Source: an uncultured Cohaesibacter sp.
Lineage (GTDB): Bacteria > Pseudomonadota > Alphaproteobacteria > Rhizobiales > Cohaesibacteraceae
DNA: 64,000 nucleotides
NCBI RefSeq assembly: GCF_963682185.1
Contig: NZ_OY821667.1
Span: forward strand, 1,470,109 to 1,534,108
Reading direction: 5' to 3'
A program made the position numbers and the translations under genes. Within the stretch, counting starts at the first letter, position 1; each line of letters begins with the position of its first letter. Shown here piece by piece: positions 42,722 through 50,642 of this stretch. Below the pieces are notes generated by a model, which had not been told where the DNA came from, did no database searches, and saw only the letters and a program-made list of their open reading frames with translations.

Positions 42722-43887
42722 CCAAGCCAACAGCCTTTTGCGCAGACCGCATTTTTGACGGCAATCACTTCGCGGAAAAAGCGGCATTGCTTGTCGATGG
42801 AGACACGGTTACGGGCATCGTGAAGCAGGATTCAATACCCTCCCATTATGCGCAGCACGCTAACAAGGCACCAATGATCGTGCCGGGTTTTGTCGATTTG
42901 CAGGTCAATGGCGGTGGTGGCGCCCTGCTCAACGAGACACCCACGCAAGAGGGCATCGCAACCATCTGTGAGGCACACGCCCGCTTTGGCACCACAGCCT
43001 TGATGCCAACTCTCATCACCGACGGGCCAGACGTGCGCGACCGGGCGCTGGAGGCAGGCAAACAGGCTGCAAAAGCAAAGACCGCCGGTTTCCTCGGCCT
43101 GCATCTGGAAGGCCCACATCTATCCGTGCCACGCAAAGGCGTGCATGTAGCCGATTTCATCCGCCCGATGGAAGAGCAGGATCTCTCCGTTCTCCTTGCC
43201 GCGCAAGACACTTTCGGCAAGAGCATGATCACCATCGCACCGGAAAATGTCACCATTGATCAGGTCAAGGCCCTGGTCGAGGCGGGTTGGCATGTCAGCC
43301 TCGGACACACCGATTGCGACGCCGAAACCGCCTTTGCCTATTTTGAGGCAGGGGCCAGCATGGCAACCCATCTCTTCAACGCCATGAGCCAGATGCGCAA
43401 CCGCGAGCCCGGTCTGGTGGGAGCCGTGCTGACCACCGACAAGGCCTATTGCGGCATGATCGCCGATGGCTACCATATCGCCAACGCCAACATGCGCGTT
43501 GCCCTTCATGCCAAACAGGGGCCGGGGCGCATTTTCTTTGTTACCGACGCCATGTCACCGACGGGCACAGACGTAACGGAATTCATCCTCGGCGGCCGCC
43601 AGACCTTCCGCCGCGACGGGCGTCTCGCCCTTGCTGATGGCACGCTGGCTGGCGCCGATATCGACATGATCTCCATGGTCCGCAAAGCGCTCGCAACGCT
43701 GCCACTATCACTGGAAGAAGCCCTGAAGATGGCCTCGCGCTATCCGAGCGAAGCCATTGGAGCGCAGAGCAAGGGCTGGCTCAAACCCGGCTTCGATGCT
43801 GATTTCCTCCTGCTGGATGAAACGCTTTGCTTGCAATCCACATGGATCGGCGGCACCTGCGCACACAGCAGCAATAATAGCAACTAG
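42718..43887 (+). CDS. nagA: N-acetylglucosamine-6-phosphate deacetylase
   Basis: Removes acetate from GlcNAc 6-phosphate, feeding the deaminase encoded just upstream. The 389-residue amidohydrolase shows 'MIVPGFVDLQVNGGGGALLNE', 'GLHLEGPHLSVPRKGVH' (metal-ligand Glu), 'VSLGHTDCDAE' and 'ATHLFNAMSQMRNREPG' (His ligands) and 'FFVTDAMSPTGT' (catalytic Asp). Length agrees with E. coli NagA (382). The ATG at 42718 overlaps the deaminase stop as ATGA; an ATG at 42535 lies inside that gene and is rejected. Confidence 0.93.
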   Translation: MTKPTAFCADRIFDGNHFAEKAALLVDGDTVTGIVKQDSIPSHYAQHANKAPMIVPGFVDLQVNGGGGALLNETPTQEGIATICEAHARFGTTALMPTLITDGPDVRDRALEAGKQAAKAKTAGFLGLHLEGPHLSVPRKGVHVADFIRPMEEQDLSVLLAAQDTFGKSMITIAPENVTIDQVKALVEAGWHVSLGHTDCDAETAFAYFEAGASMATHLFNAMSQMRNREPGLVGAVLTTDKAYCGMIADGYHIANANMRVALHAKQGPGRIFFVTDAMSPTGTDVTEFILGGRQTFRRDGRLALADGTLAGADIDMISMVRKALATLPLSLEEALKMASRYPSEAIGAQSKGWLKPGFDADFLLLDETLCLQSTWIGGTCAHSSNNSN

Positions 43888-43898
43888 GGGCCTGCTGA

Positions 43899-44807
43899 AT
43901 GATCGTATGCTTTGATATTGGCGGCTCCACAATCAAGGGCGCTCTGGTGGACGATCCTCAAAAGATCAGCCCCGAGCCGCGCATTCCAACGCCGGGCACC
44001 GATTTCGAGGCCTTTGTCTCGGCGTTGCAAAGCGTCATCGCGAAGGCAAAGACACCACCGCAGCGGGTTTCCATTTCCATTGCCGGTTTCCAGCACCCGA
44101 AAACCGGCCTTGGCATAGTTGCCAACATCTCATGCCTGCATGGTCGACCGATTGCAGCTGATCTGGAAAAGGCCCTTGGCCTTCCTGTGACTATAGCCAA
44201 TGACGCCGACTGCTTTGCCATTGCAGAAGCCGAATTCGGTGCAGGCGCTGGCCATCGCGTGGTCTTCGGCGTCATTCTTGGCACCGGTGTTGGCGGTGGC
44301 CTCGTCATTGACGGGCAATTGATCAACAAAAACGGCGGTTATGCTGGCGAATGGGGGCACGGACCTGTTGCCGCCACCATGGCAGGCACTCCGCCAGCAA
44401 CCTTGCCCCGCTTCGCCTGTGGTTGCGGGCTGGAAGGCTGCATCGACGCCACATGCGGCGCCCGTGGCCTTGAGAAGATCCATCGTCATATCCATGGCAT
44501 TGATGCCACCTCGGAAGAAATCCTGAAAAGCTGGCACGATCGCGCACCTGCGGCCTGCCGGACCATCGATATCTATCTCGATATTCTCTCCGCTCCGCTG
44601 GCCTTGATCATCAATACCGTCGGAGCATCGGTCGTCCCTGTGGGCGGCGGCCTTTCCAACGAGCCCAAACTGCTCGCAGCCATCGACCGGGCGGTCAGAA
44701 GCCGGATGCTGGTTGACCCGGAAACTCCGTTGGTCGTTCCGGCCCAAAACAAGGTGGAACCGGGTCTTATTGGCGCGGCCATTCTGGGCATGAGGCAAAG
44801 CACATAA
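43899..44807 (+). CDS. nagK: ROK-family sugar kinase, probable N-acetylglucosamine kinase
   Basis: A 302-residue ROK kinase. 'IVCFDIGGSTIKGALVDD' is the N-terminal ATP site, 'VTIANDADCFAIAEAEFGAG' has the catalytic Asp, 'GTGVGGGLVIDG' the ATP loop, and 'FACGCGLEGCIDATCGARGLE' the ROK zinc motif (CxCGxxGC). It would phosphorylate an imported free amino sugar at C6. As the ABC system delivers unphosphorylated sugars, this kinase is needed before MurQ, NagA and NagB-II can act. Whether it uses GlcNAc, ManNAc or MurNAc cannot be decided from sequence. Confidence 0.82.
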   Translation: MIVCFDIGGSTIKGALVDDPQKISPEPRIPTPGTDFEAFVSALQSVIAKAKTPPQRVSISIAGFQHPKTGLGIVANISCLHGRPIAADLEKALGLPVTIANDADCFAIAEAEFGAGAGHRVVFGVILGTGVGGGLVIDGQLINKNGGYAGEWGHGPVAATMAGTPPATLPRFACGCGLEGCIDATCGARGLEKIHRHIHGIDATSEEILKSWHDRAPAACRTIDIYLDILSAPLALIINTVGASVVPVGGGLSNEPKLLAAIDRAVRSRMLVDPETPLVVPAQNKVEPGLIGAAILGMRQST

Positions 44808-44843
44808 CCCCATTTTGCAACAGATGAACGGAGGCACTCCGCC

Positions 44844-45590
44844 ATGACTTCCAGCAAGCACGACGGCAAAGGCTCAACACTGCTGGAAATCTGCGTGGAC
44901 AATAGTGACGGCCTTCAAACCGCGATCAGCTCAGGCGCCGACCGCATCGAGCTTTGCTCTTCCCTTGCCACCGGCGGGCTCACGCCATCCATCGGCTTCA
45001 TGGCCCTCGCGGCAGAAACAAGCCCGCTTCCAGTTCATGCTCTCATTCGCCCGCGGAGCGGTGACTTCTGTTTCAATGCGCAGGATATCACCATCATGGC
45101 GCAGGATATCACGGCGGCAAGGAGCGCAGGCCTTGCTGGTGTCGTTATCGGGGCCTCAAAAGAGGATGGGCGACTGGACCTCGGTTCGCTTGAAACCCTG
45201 ATCAAGGCAGCAGGGCCATTGGACATCACCTTGCACCGCGCTTTTGACATGGTGCCGGATTTTACCGAAGCACTGGATCAGGTGGCCAGCCTTGGCATCA
45301 AGCGCATTCTCACCTCGGGCGGAGCCGCTTCGGCCCCTGAGGCAATCGATCACTTGCAAGAGTTGATCCGGCAAGGTGGCGATACAATAACCATCATGCC
45401 CGGCGGCGGTATCAGCGCTGACACAGTCCAGCCATTCATCAAGATGGGCGCCAGAGAAATCCACGCCTCCTGCTCAAACCCGCAAGGCTTGAAAGGCAAG
45501 GTCGCCGACCTTGGTTTCTCTCTGCCCTCCGAGCGACAAACCGATCCCGACAAGATCAGAGCGCTCAAAACCGCTCTCCTTGCTGGTTAA
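44844..45590 (+). CDS. cutC: CutC family protein
   Basis: The 248-residue protein is a TIM-barrel of the CutC family: 'LLEICVDNSDGLQTAISSGADRIELCSSL', seen in parts at residues 13-41, then 'GLTPSIGFM', 'PVHALIRPRSGDFCF', 'GVVIGASKEDGRLD' and 'LTSGGAASAPEAIDHLQELI', with the final 'MPGGGISADTV'. CutC was named for copper tolerance, but its biochemical role is disputed. Here it is the last gene of an amino-sugar operon, 36 bases after the ROK kinase and before a terminator, which hints at a sugar-related role. That is inference from context. Confidence 0.87.
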   Translation: MTSSKHDGKGSTLLEICVDNSDGLQTAISSGADRIELCSSLATGGLTPSIGFMALAAETSPLPVHALIRPRSGDFCFNAQDITIMAQDITAARSAGLAGVVIGASKEDGRLDLGSLETLIKAAGPLDITLHRAFDMVPDFTEALDQVASLGIKRILTSGGAASAPEAIDHLQELIRQGGDTITIMPGGGISADTVQPFIKMGAREIHASCSNPQGLKGKVADLGFSLPSERQTDPDKIRALKTALLAG

Positions 45591-45591
45591 A

Positions 45592-45623
45592 AAAGCGCGA
45601 GACAGGAAACTGCCTCGCGCTTT
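45592..45623. terminator. Bidirectional terminator between cutC and the PLP-enzyme gene
   Basis: AAAGCGCGAG (45592-45601) and CTCGCGCTTT (45614-45623) form a perfect 10-base stem. Both convergent genes end within 31 bases of it. Read on the minus strand it is followed by TTTTTTAA; on the plus strand by GATTTTC. It probably serves both operons. Confidence 0.82.
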
Positions 45624-45653
45624 GATTTTCAGATCAAGACTGGCCTGACGCTA

Positions 45654-47123
45654 TCAGCCCATGAAGGAGGTGATGAGCTTGTCCCACTGGGGCAGATCAT
45701 CCACCAACTGATCCCAGAAAGCCTGATCCCGACGGCTGTCAAAATCCTTCAGCTCAACGCCCTGCTGCTCGACCCAAGTGTAATAACCCAGATTGAAGAT
45801 GCGCTCGCGATCAATGCGGGTAAGCTCTGACACATGATCCACCGAAGCGCCGATGATCTGTGCGCCGAAGGCCTGCGCTGCAACGGTCTTGTCGAAGCGA
45901 TTGCCGAAATATTTCTGCAAGGCTTTCGGCTGCTCGGTGCTATACATATCAGCCCCGTCGGTCGCGATTGTCATGATGACATCATCGGCCCCCAGCTTCT
46001 GATATTTGGCCAGCTTGATGGCGCCAAGCACGTTGGCAATGGAAGACAGCCCCAACGCGGACAGTTGCTCGATCAGCTCCGGCTCAACGCCACGATAATC
46101 TTTCAGATAATCCTGCCCGTCCGGACGGTTGAACACCAGATTGAGCATGTCTGACCCGGCTTCGGAAAGACCGATGACATAGTCGGAGTTCATCACGTTA
46201 TGGATGAGCGGCACATGCTTGTCGCCGATGCCCTGAATATTATGGTCACCATAGCCATTATAAAGCAGGGTTGGGCATTCAAGCGCTTCAACCACGGCGA
46301 TGTCGGCACCATAATGCTGCTTGAGGTGATCACCGGCAGCCAGCGTCCCCGAAGAGCCGGAGGCTGAGACGAAACCGGCCATAGTGAGTGTGCCGTCCCC
46401 GTTGAGGGCATCGAAAATACGACCCAGAGCCGCGCCGGTTACCGCGCGATGCGCTGCATAGTTGGCAAATTCGGCAAACTGGTTGAGGATCACATTGTCC
46501 GGATCCTGACTGAGCTGGTTGCACGCGTCATAGATTTCCTTGACGTTGCTCTCGCAGCCCGGCGTGCGGATGATGTCGTCATTGCTGAGCGTCCAGCTTT
46601 CCAGCCAGTTGAAGCGCTCCTGACTCATCCCCTCCGGAAGAACAGCCACCCCGTGGCATTCCAGAATGCGCGAAATGGCAACCCCACCGCGGCAATAGTT
46701 GCCCGTGGAAGGCCAGACCGCACGCTGGGAATAGGGGTCGAAATTGCCCGACACCAACCGCTGCACGAGGCAGGCATAGGCTGGCAACACCTTATGTGCC
46801 TTGATCATGGGGAAGCGGTTGCCAAGGGCGATGACGATCTTGGCATCAACGCCTGTCAGTTCCTTGGGCAGCACAATGTGATCAGGCACATCGACCAGCC
46901 CCTTGCGCTCGGCGTCATTGTGCCAATGAACGCGGAACAGGTTGCGTGAATCCGCGGCATCGGGATCAACGCTCTTCAGATCCGCCGCCATATCTCCCAG
47001 ATGCGCAACCGGGTCTATCAGCTCGGCAAACAGTGGCAGGCGAATATCGTATCGGCGAAAAGACTCAGCAACCTTCTTGAGGGCTTTCTCGTCGGCGATT
47101 TCAGGTTTGAACACAAATGTCAT
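45654..47123 (-). CDS. PLP-dependent fold-type II enzyme (PALP family), unknown reaction
   Basis: A 489-residue member of the tryptophan-synthase-beta/cysteine-synthase superfamily. 'RFPMIKAHKVLPAYACLVQRL' near residue 105-120 holds the likely Schiff-base lysine, 'WPSTGNYCRGGVAIS' the phosphate/asparagine loop, and 'ASGSSGTLAAGDHLKQHYG' a second glycine-rich loop. It is longer than ordinary cysteine synthases and has a C-terminal extension of about 100 residues. Its start overlaps the D-carbamoylase stop (ATGA), so it is the last gene of the TRAP-DAP lyase-carbamoylase operon. It may act on an amino acid released there, by elimination or beta-replacement. No specific function is recognised. 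Confidence 0.72.
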   Translation of the reverse strand: MTFVFKPEIADEKALKKVAESFRRYDIRLPLFAELIDPVAHLGDMAADLKSVDPDAADSRNLFRVHWHNDAERKGLVDVPDHIVLPKELTGVDAKIVIALGNRFPMIKAHKVLPAYACLVQRLVSGNFDPYSQRAVWPSTGNYCRGGVAISRILECHGVAVLPEGMSQERFNWLESWTLSNDDIIRTPGCESNVKEIYDACNQLSQDPDNVILNQFAEFANYAAHRAVTGAALGRIFDALNGDGTLTMAGFVSASGSSGTLAAGDHLKQHYGADIAVVEALECPTLLYNGYGDHNIQGIGDKHVPLIHNVMNSDYVIGLSEAGSDMLNLVFNRPDGQDYLKDYRGVEPELIEQLSALGLSSIANVLGAIKLAKYQKLGADDVIMTIATDGADMYSTEQPKALQKYFGNRFDKTVAAQAFGAQIIGASVDHVSELTRIDRERIFNLGYYTWVEQQGVELKDFDSRRDQAFWDQLVDDLPQWDKLITSFMG

Positions 47124-48043
47124 GATTTTTTCGGTTCGGTAATCGGGGTGTAGTTTTCGGGTTCACGGTAACGCTGGAAATTGAACACGTTCTTGCGGAT
47201 CTCATCGCAGCGATCCAGATCAGCTTCAAAGAAGACGAGCTCGTCTTCCAGCGTCTTGGCCTGCGCCACGATCTGGCCGGTCGGATCGATGATGCAGGAG
47301 CCACCGATCAGGTCGCAGTCTTCTTCCTTACCTGCTTTGGCCACGCCGACGATCCACATGCCGTTCTGATAGGCACCCGCCTGCATGACGAGTTCATTAT
47401 GGAAGTCCTGCAGATGATCATGTTCAGGCGCTTGCGGATAATGCACCGGCGTGTTGTAGCCGATCATCACCAACTCCGCATCGCGCAGGCCCAGCACGCG
47501 ATAGGTTTCTGGCCAGCGACGGTCATTGCAGATGCACATGCCCATCTTGCCGCCAAAGGCATCAAAGGTCTGGAAGCCCAGATCGCCGCTTTCAAAATAA
47601 CGCCGTTCCAGATGCTGGAAAGGACGCCAATCTTCATATTCACTATGACCGGGCAGATGGACCTTGCGATATTTCCCGACAATCTCGCCGGTCTTGTCGA
47701 CGATGATGGTGGTGTTGAAATGGCGCGTGGTATCGCCTTCCTTGACCAGTTCTGCATAGCCGAGATAGAAGCCCATCTGGTATTTCTTTGCAGCATCAAA
47801 TAGCGGCTGGGTTTCAGCGCTTGGCATCTCCGTTTCGAAGAAGGCATCGATATCGGCCTGATCTTCAAAATACCAGCGCGGAAAGAAGGTGGTCAGCGCC
47901 AGCTCCGGGAAAGCGATCAGCTCAACACCCAGCGCATGTGCCTCTTCCATCAGCTTGAGACAGCGGGCAACAACTTCCGTACGCGTTTCTTTACGCGCGA
48001 TAGGCCCAAGCTGGGCCGCAGCAATTTTCAATGGACGGGACAT
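47120..48043 (-). CDS. N-carbamoyl-D-amino acid hydrolase (nitrilase superfamily)
   Basis: Hydrolyses N-carbamoyl-D-amino acids to D-amino acid, carbon dioxide and ammonia. The 307-residue protein aligns closely by eye with the Agrobacterium D-carbamoylase: Glu47 ('FPELALTTFFPRW'), Lys127 ('GKYRKVHLPGHSEYE') and Cys172 ('CICNDRRWPET') fall at exactly the same numbers as the known catalytic triad. 'EHDHLQDFHNELVMQAGAYQNG' and the C-terminal 'VFNFQRYREPENY' also match. It sits between an L-carbamoylase gene and a PLP-enzyme gene with a 10-base gap and a 4-base overlap. Confidence 0.9.
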   Translation of the reverse strand: MSRPLKIAAAQLGPIARKETRTEVVARCLKLMEEAHALGVELIAFPELALTTFFPRWYFEDQADIDAFFETEMPSAETQPLFDAAKKYQMGFYLGYAELVKEGDTTRHFNTTIIVDKTGEIVGKYRKVHLPGHSEYEDWRPFQHLERRYFESGDLGFQTFDAFGGKMGMCICNDRRWPETYRVLGLRDAELVMIGYNTPVHYPQAPEHDHLQDFHNELVMQAGAYQNGMWIVGVAKAGKEEDCDLIGGSCIIDPTGQIVAQAKTLEDELVFFEADLDRCDEIRKNVFNFQRYREPENYTPITEPKKS

Positions 48044-48053
48044 AGCCTTATCC

Positions 48054-49301
48054 TTATTTTTCTTCAGCTTTAGTCAATGCAGCTTGCAGCAGCACGTTGG
48101 CGCCTGCCTGCAGCTCTTCAGGGGCGGTGTATTCTTCAATATTGTGGCTGATGCCACCTTGGGAGGGCACGAAGACCATTGCGGTTGGACAGTTGGGGGC
48201 AAACATCTGAGCATCATGACCGGCGCCAGAAGGCATCCGGCGCACGGCATAGCCCTGCTCTTTGGCCGTACCAGCAATAAGATCGACCATGGAGCCATCA
48301 AACATCACCGGTTCGAAGCGAGCGAGTTTGCGCGCAGTATAGCTCACGCCTTCAGCCTTGCAGATGGCTTCGATTTCAGCAGCCAGCATGCTTTCGGCTT
48401 GCTGCAGCTTGTCTTCATCGATATTGCGCAGATCCACTGTCATGCGGGCCTTGCGTGCGATCACATTGACCAGATTGGGGTCAAGCTCATTGACACCAAC
48501 AGTCGCGACCTGGCTATCGCCAATTGCACCAGCCACCTTGCGGGCGGCAACGGCAACTGCCGCAGCAGCAAACCCGGCGTCGTGGCGCAAACGCATCGGC
48601 GTTGTGCCGGCATGGTTGGATTCACCCTCGATGACATATTCAGTCCATGAAATGCCCTGAACACCGGTGACAGCCCCGATGAGATCGCCTTCCTCTTCCA
48701 GAACGGGCCCCTGCTCCACATGGATTTCGAAGAAGCAATAAGGATCGATATGGCCCGGATCAGTCTCGCCGGCATAGCCAATGCGCGCCAGTTCCTCGCC
48801 AACAACAAAGCCCTCCGCATCCTTGATAGCCAAGGCTTCATCGAGCGGCAAAGAGCCGCGATCCACCGCGCTGCCCATCATATCAGGCGCAAAGCGCGAG
48901 CCTTCCTCGTTGGTGAAGGCAGCAACCACAATCGGGCGCAGCGGCACATAGCCACTATCCTTGAGCACGGAAACCACTTCCAATCCGGCCAGCACACCAA
49001 GGTTGCCGTCATAAAGACCACCGGTGGCCACCGTATCGATATGGGAACCGATCATGACCGGTGGCAGATCTTCACGACCGGGCAAAACACCCTTGAGGTT
49101 CCCGACCTTGTCGACGGTAACCGTAAGCCCCAGCTCTTTCATCCAGCCGACAACCCGGTCGCGGCCGAGTTTGTCTGTGTCGCTGAGCGCCAACCGACAC
49201 ACGCCGCCGCCCTCAAGCGCGCCATCTTGCCCCAAAGCCATAAGGCGCCCGAGCAAGCGGTCGATATCGATCCGCAGATTGCTGAAAGTCGGGTGTGTCA
49301 T
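48054..49301 (-). CDS. N-carbamoyl-L-amino acid hydrolase / beta-ureidopropionase (M20 family)
   Basis: A 415-residue metal-dependent amidohydrolase. 'MIGSHIDTVATGGLYDGNLGVLAGLE' gives His87 and Asp98 and 'AFTNEEGSRFAPDMMGS' Glu132/Glu133, the dinuclear-metal ligands and catalytic base. 'FFEIHVEQGPVLE' adds a ligand histidine and 'NHAGTTPMRLRHDA' the dimerisation-domain substrate site. Allantoate amidohydrolase and ureidoglycolate-type enzymes share this fold, so N-carbamoyl-L-amino acid, beta-ureidopropionate and allantoate are all candidate substrates. The start overlaps the DAP ammonia-lyase stop as ATGA, tying it to that enzyme. Confidence 0.85.
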   Translation of the reverse strand: MTHPTFSNLRIDIDRLLGRLMALGQDGALEGGGVCRLALSDTDKLGRDRVVGWMKELGLTVTVDKVGNLKGVLPGREDLPPVMIGSHIDTVATGGLYDGNLGVLAGLEVVSVLKDSGYVPLRPIVVAAFTNEEGSRFAPDMMGSAVDRGSLPLDEALAIKDAEGFVVGEELARIGYAGETDPGHIDPYCFFEIHVEQGPVLEEEGDLIGAVTGVQGISWTEYVIEGESNHAGTTPMRLRHDAGFAAAAVAVAARKVAGAIGDSQVATVGVNELDPNLVNVIARKARMTVDLRNIDEDKLQQAESMLAAEIEAICKAEGVSYTARKLARFEPVMFDGSMVDLIAGTAKEQGYAVRRMPSGAGHDAQMFAPNCPTAMVFVPSQGGISHNIEEYTAPEELQAGANVLLQAALTKAEEK

Positions 49302-50494
49302 TGTTCAAGTACCTCACTTGCTGATTTGCCAACAATTGTCTTGTAGGCTCCCGGATCCGTGTCCCCTTCGCTGTTGACTACGAAGATGCGGCTATCAGGT
49401 CCGAGCCCCATTTGTTTGCGTAACGCATCGTCCTGCGCGGCGGCAACAAGGCCAGCCAGACCGGAGATGCCCGTTTCACCAGCCACCACGGGGCGATCAT
49501 CACCACCGCGTTCGGCCAGATAACGCATCATCACCGGCACGGCGCCATCATTGAGCGTCACCATGAAATCGGCGCCGGTCTTGAGCACTGGCCAGGCAAT
49601 GAGCGATACCTCACCGCAAGAAAGTCCGGCCATGGCCGAGTCGATATCGCCGGTCACGGGCACCGGCTTGCCTGCAACAAGACTTTCATACCAACAGGCG
49701 CATTGTTCCGGCTCCACCAGCGTGGTCACCGGACGCTTGTCGCCATAAGCCTGCCAGAAACGGGCCGCGCTGGCCGATGCCATGCCGCCAACGCCAGCTT
49801 GCAGAAAAATATGCGTGACGGGCGGCTCATCCTTGAGCTGTTCCAGCGCCTCATCGACCATCATCATGTAGCCTTGGGTTACATCACGCGGCGCCGTCAC
49901 CGTCTCGCCATCCGATGTATCGGGAATAACGAACCAGCCCTGTTCCTTGGCCGTCACGCCAGCCAGACGCACGGCATCATCAAACGACCCATCCACTTCG
50001 CGGATTTCTGCCCCATAGGCGGCAATGGCATCCTTGCGCTGTTGGGTGACCGATGAGCAGACAAAAATCACACAACGACACCCAAACATCTGCGCGCCCC
50101 AAGCCACCGAGCGGCCGTGATTGCCATCTGTCGCGGCGGTAACCGTCAACCCAGAAACCCGCGCCTTCATGTCTGGAGAAGCAAGATCGGGAGCCACCTC
50201 GCCCGTTTCCTCGGCCAGATGGCGGCTCAAGGCACGACTGACAGCAAAGGCACCTCCCAAAGGCTTGAAGCTGCCCAACCCGAAGCGGACGGATTCATCC
50301 TTGAAACAGATTTTGCCAACATTGAGCTCGGAGGCCAGATCGGACAGTTCGCGGATTGGCGACGGGGAATAGCCCGGCCAGCCGCCAATCGTGCGGCGCG
50401 CGATATCCATGCCATCCTTTTCGAAAGGAAGAGAAGGAAGCGTCCGGGACGCAAGGGGATTCCGCGCCGCTCGTTCAAGAGAAATCTTCATCAT
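49298..50494 (-). CDS. 2,3-Diaminopropionate ammonia-lyase (YgeX-like)
   Basis: Converts D- or L-2,3-diaminopropionate to pyruvate and two ammonia. The 398-residue fold-type II PLP enzyme matches E. coli YgeX: 'KDESVRFGLGSFKPLGGAF' with the cofactor lysine at residue 77, 'TAATDGNHGRSVAWGAQMFG' (Asp123, the equivalent of a proposed catalytic Asp), 'THIFLQAGVGGMASA', 'MAGLSCGEVSLIAW' and 'GETGISGLAGL'. YgeX itself is about 400 residues. It lies between a TRAP transporter and two carbamoylases in one operon, so diaminopropionate is probably produced inside the cell from a carbamoylated precursor. Confidence 0.9.
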   Translation of the reverse strand: MMKISLERAARNPLASRTLPSLPFEKDGMDIARRTIGGWPGYSPSPIRELSDLASELNVGKICFKDESVRFGLGSFKPLGGAFAVSRALSRHLAEETGEVAPDLASPDMKARVSGLTVTAATDGNHGRSVAWGAQMFGCRCVIFVCSSVTQQRKDAIAAYGAEIREVDGSFDDAVRLAGVTAKEQGWFVIPDTSDGETVTAPRDVTQGYMMMVDEALEQLKDEPPVTHIFLQAGVGGMASASAARFWQAYGDKRPVTTLVEPEQCACWYESLVAGKPVPVTGDIDSAMAGLSCGEVSLIAWPVLKTGADFMVTLNDGAVPVMMRYLAERGGDDRPVVAGETGISGLAGLVAAAQDDALRKQMGLGPDSRIFVVNSEGDTDPGAYKTIVGKSASEVLEQ

Positions 50495-50599
50495 TATCTT
50501 TTCTTATTCTGGTTTGATCGGCTCTTTTGATCCTCGCCGTGCCATTGATGCGCATCATCCAAGGCAAGAAACAGAAAAACCGCTCACAAGGACGGAAAG

Positions 50600-50625
50600 G
50601 GCGGCGAACATGAATGCCCGCCGCC
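50600..50625 (-). terminator. Hairpin between dctP and the DAP ammonia-lyase gene
   Basis: GGCGGC (50600-50605) pairs with GCCGCC (50620-50625), with further GGGC/GCCC alternatives inside. It lies 18 bases beyond the dctP stop. It probably dampens read-through from the transporter genes into the enzyme genes. Confidence 0.5.
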
Positions 50626-50642
50626 AAGGTGTAATCGTGCCA

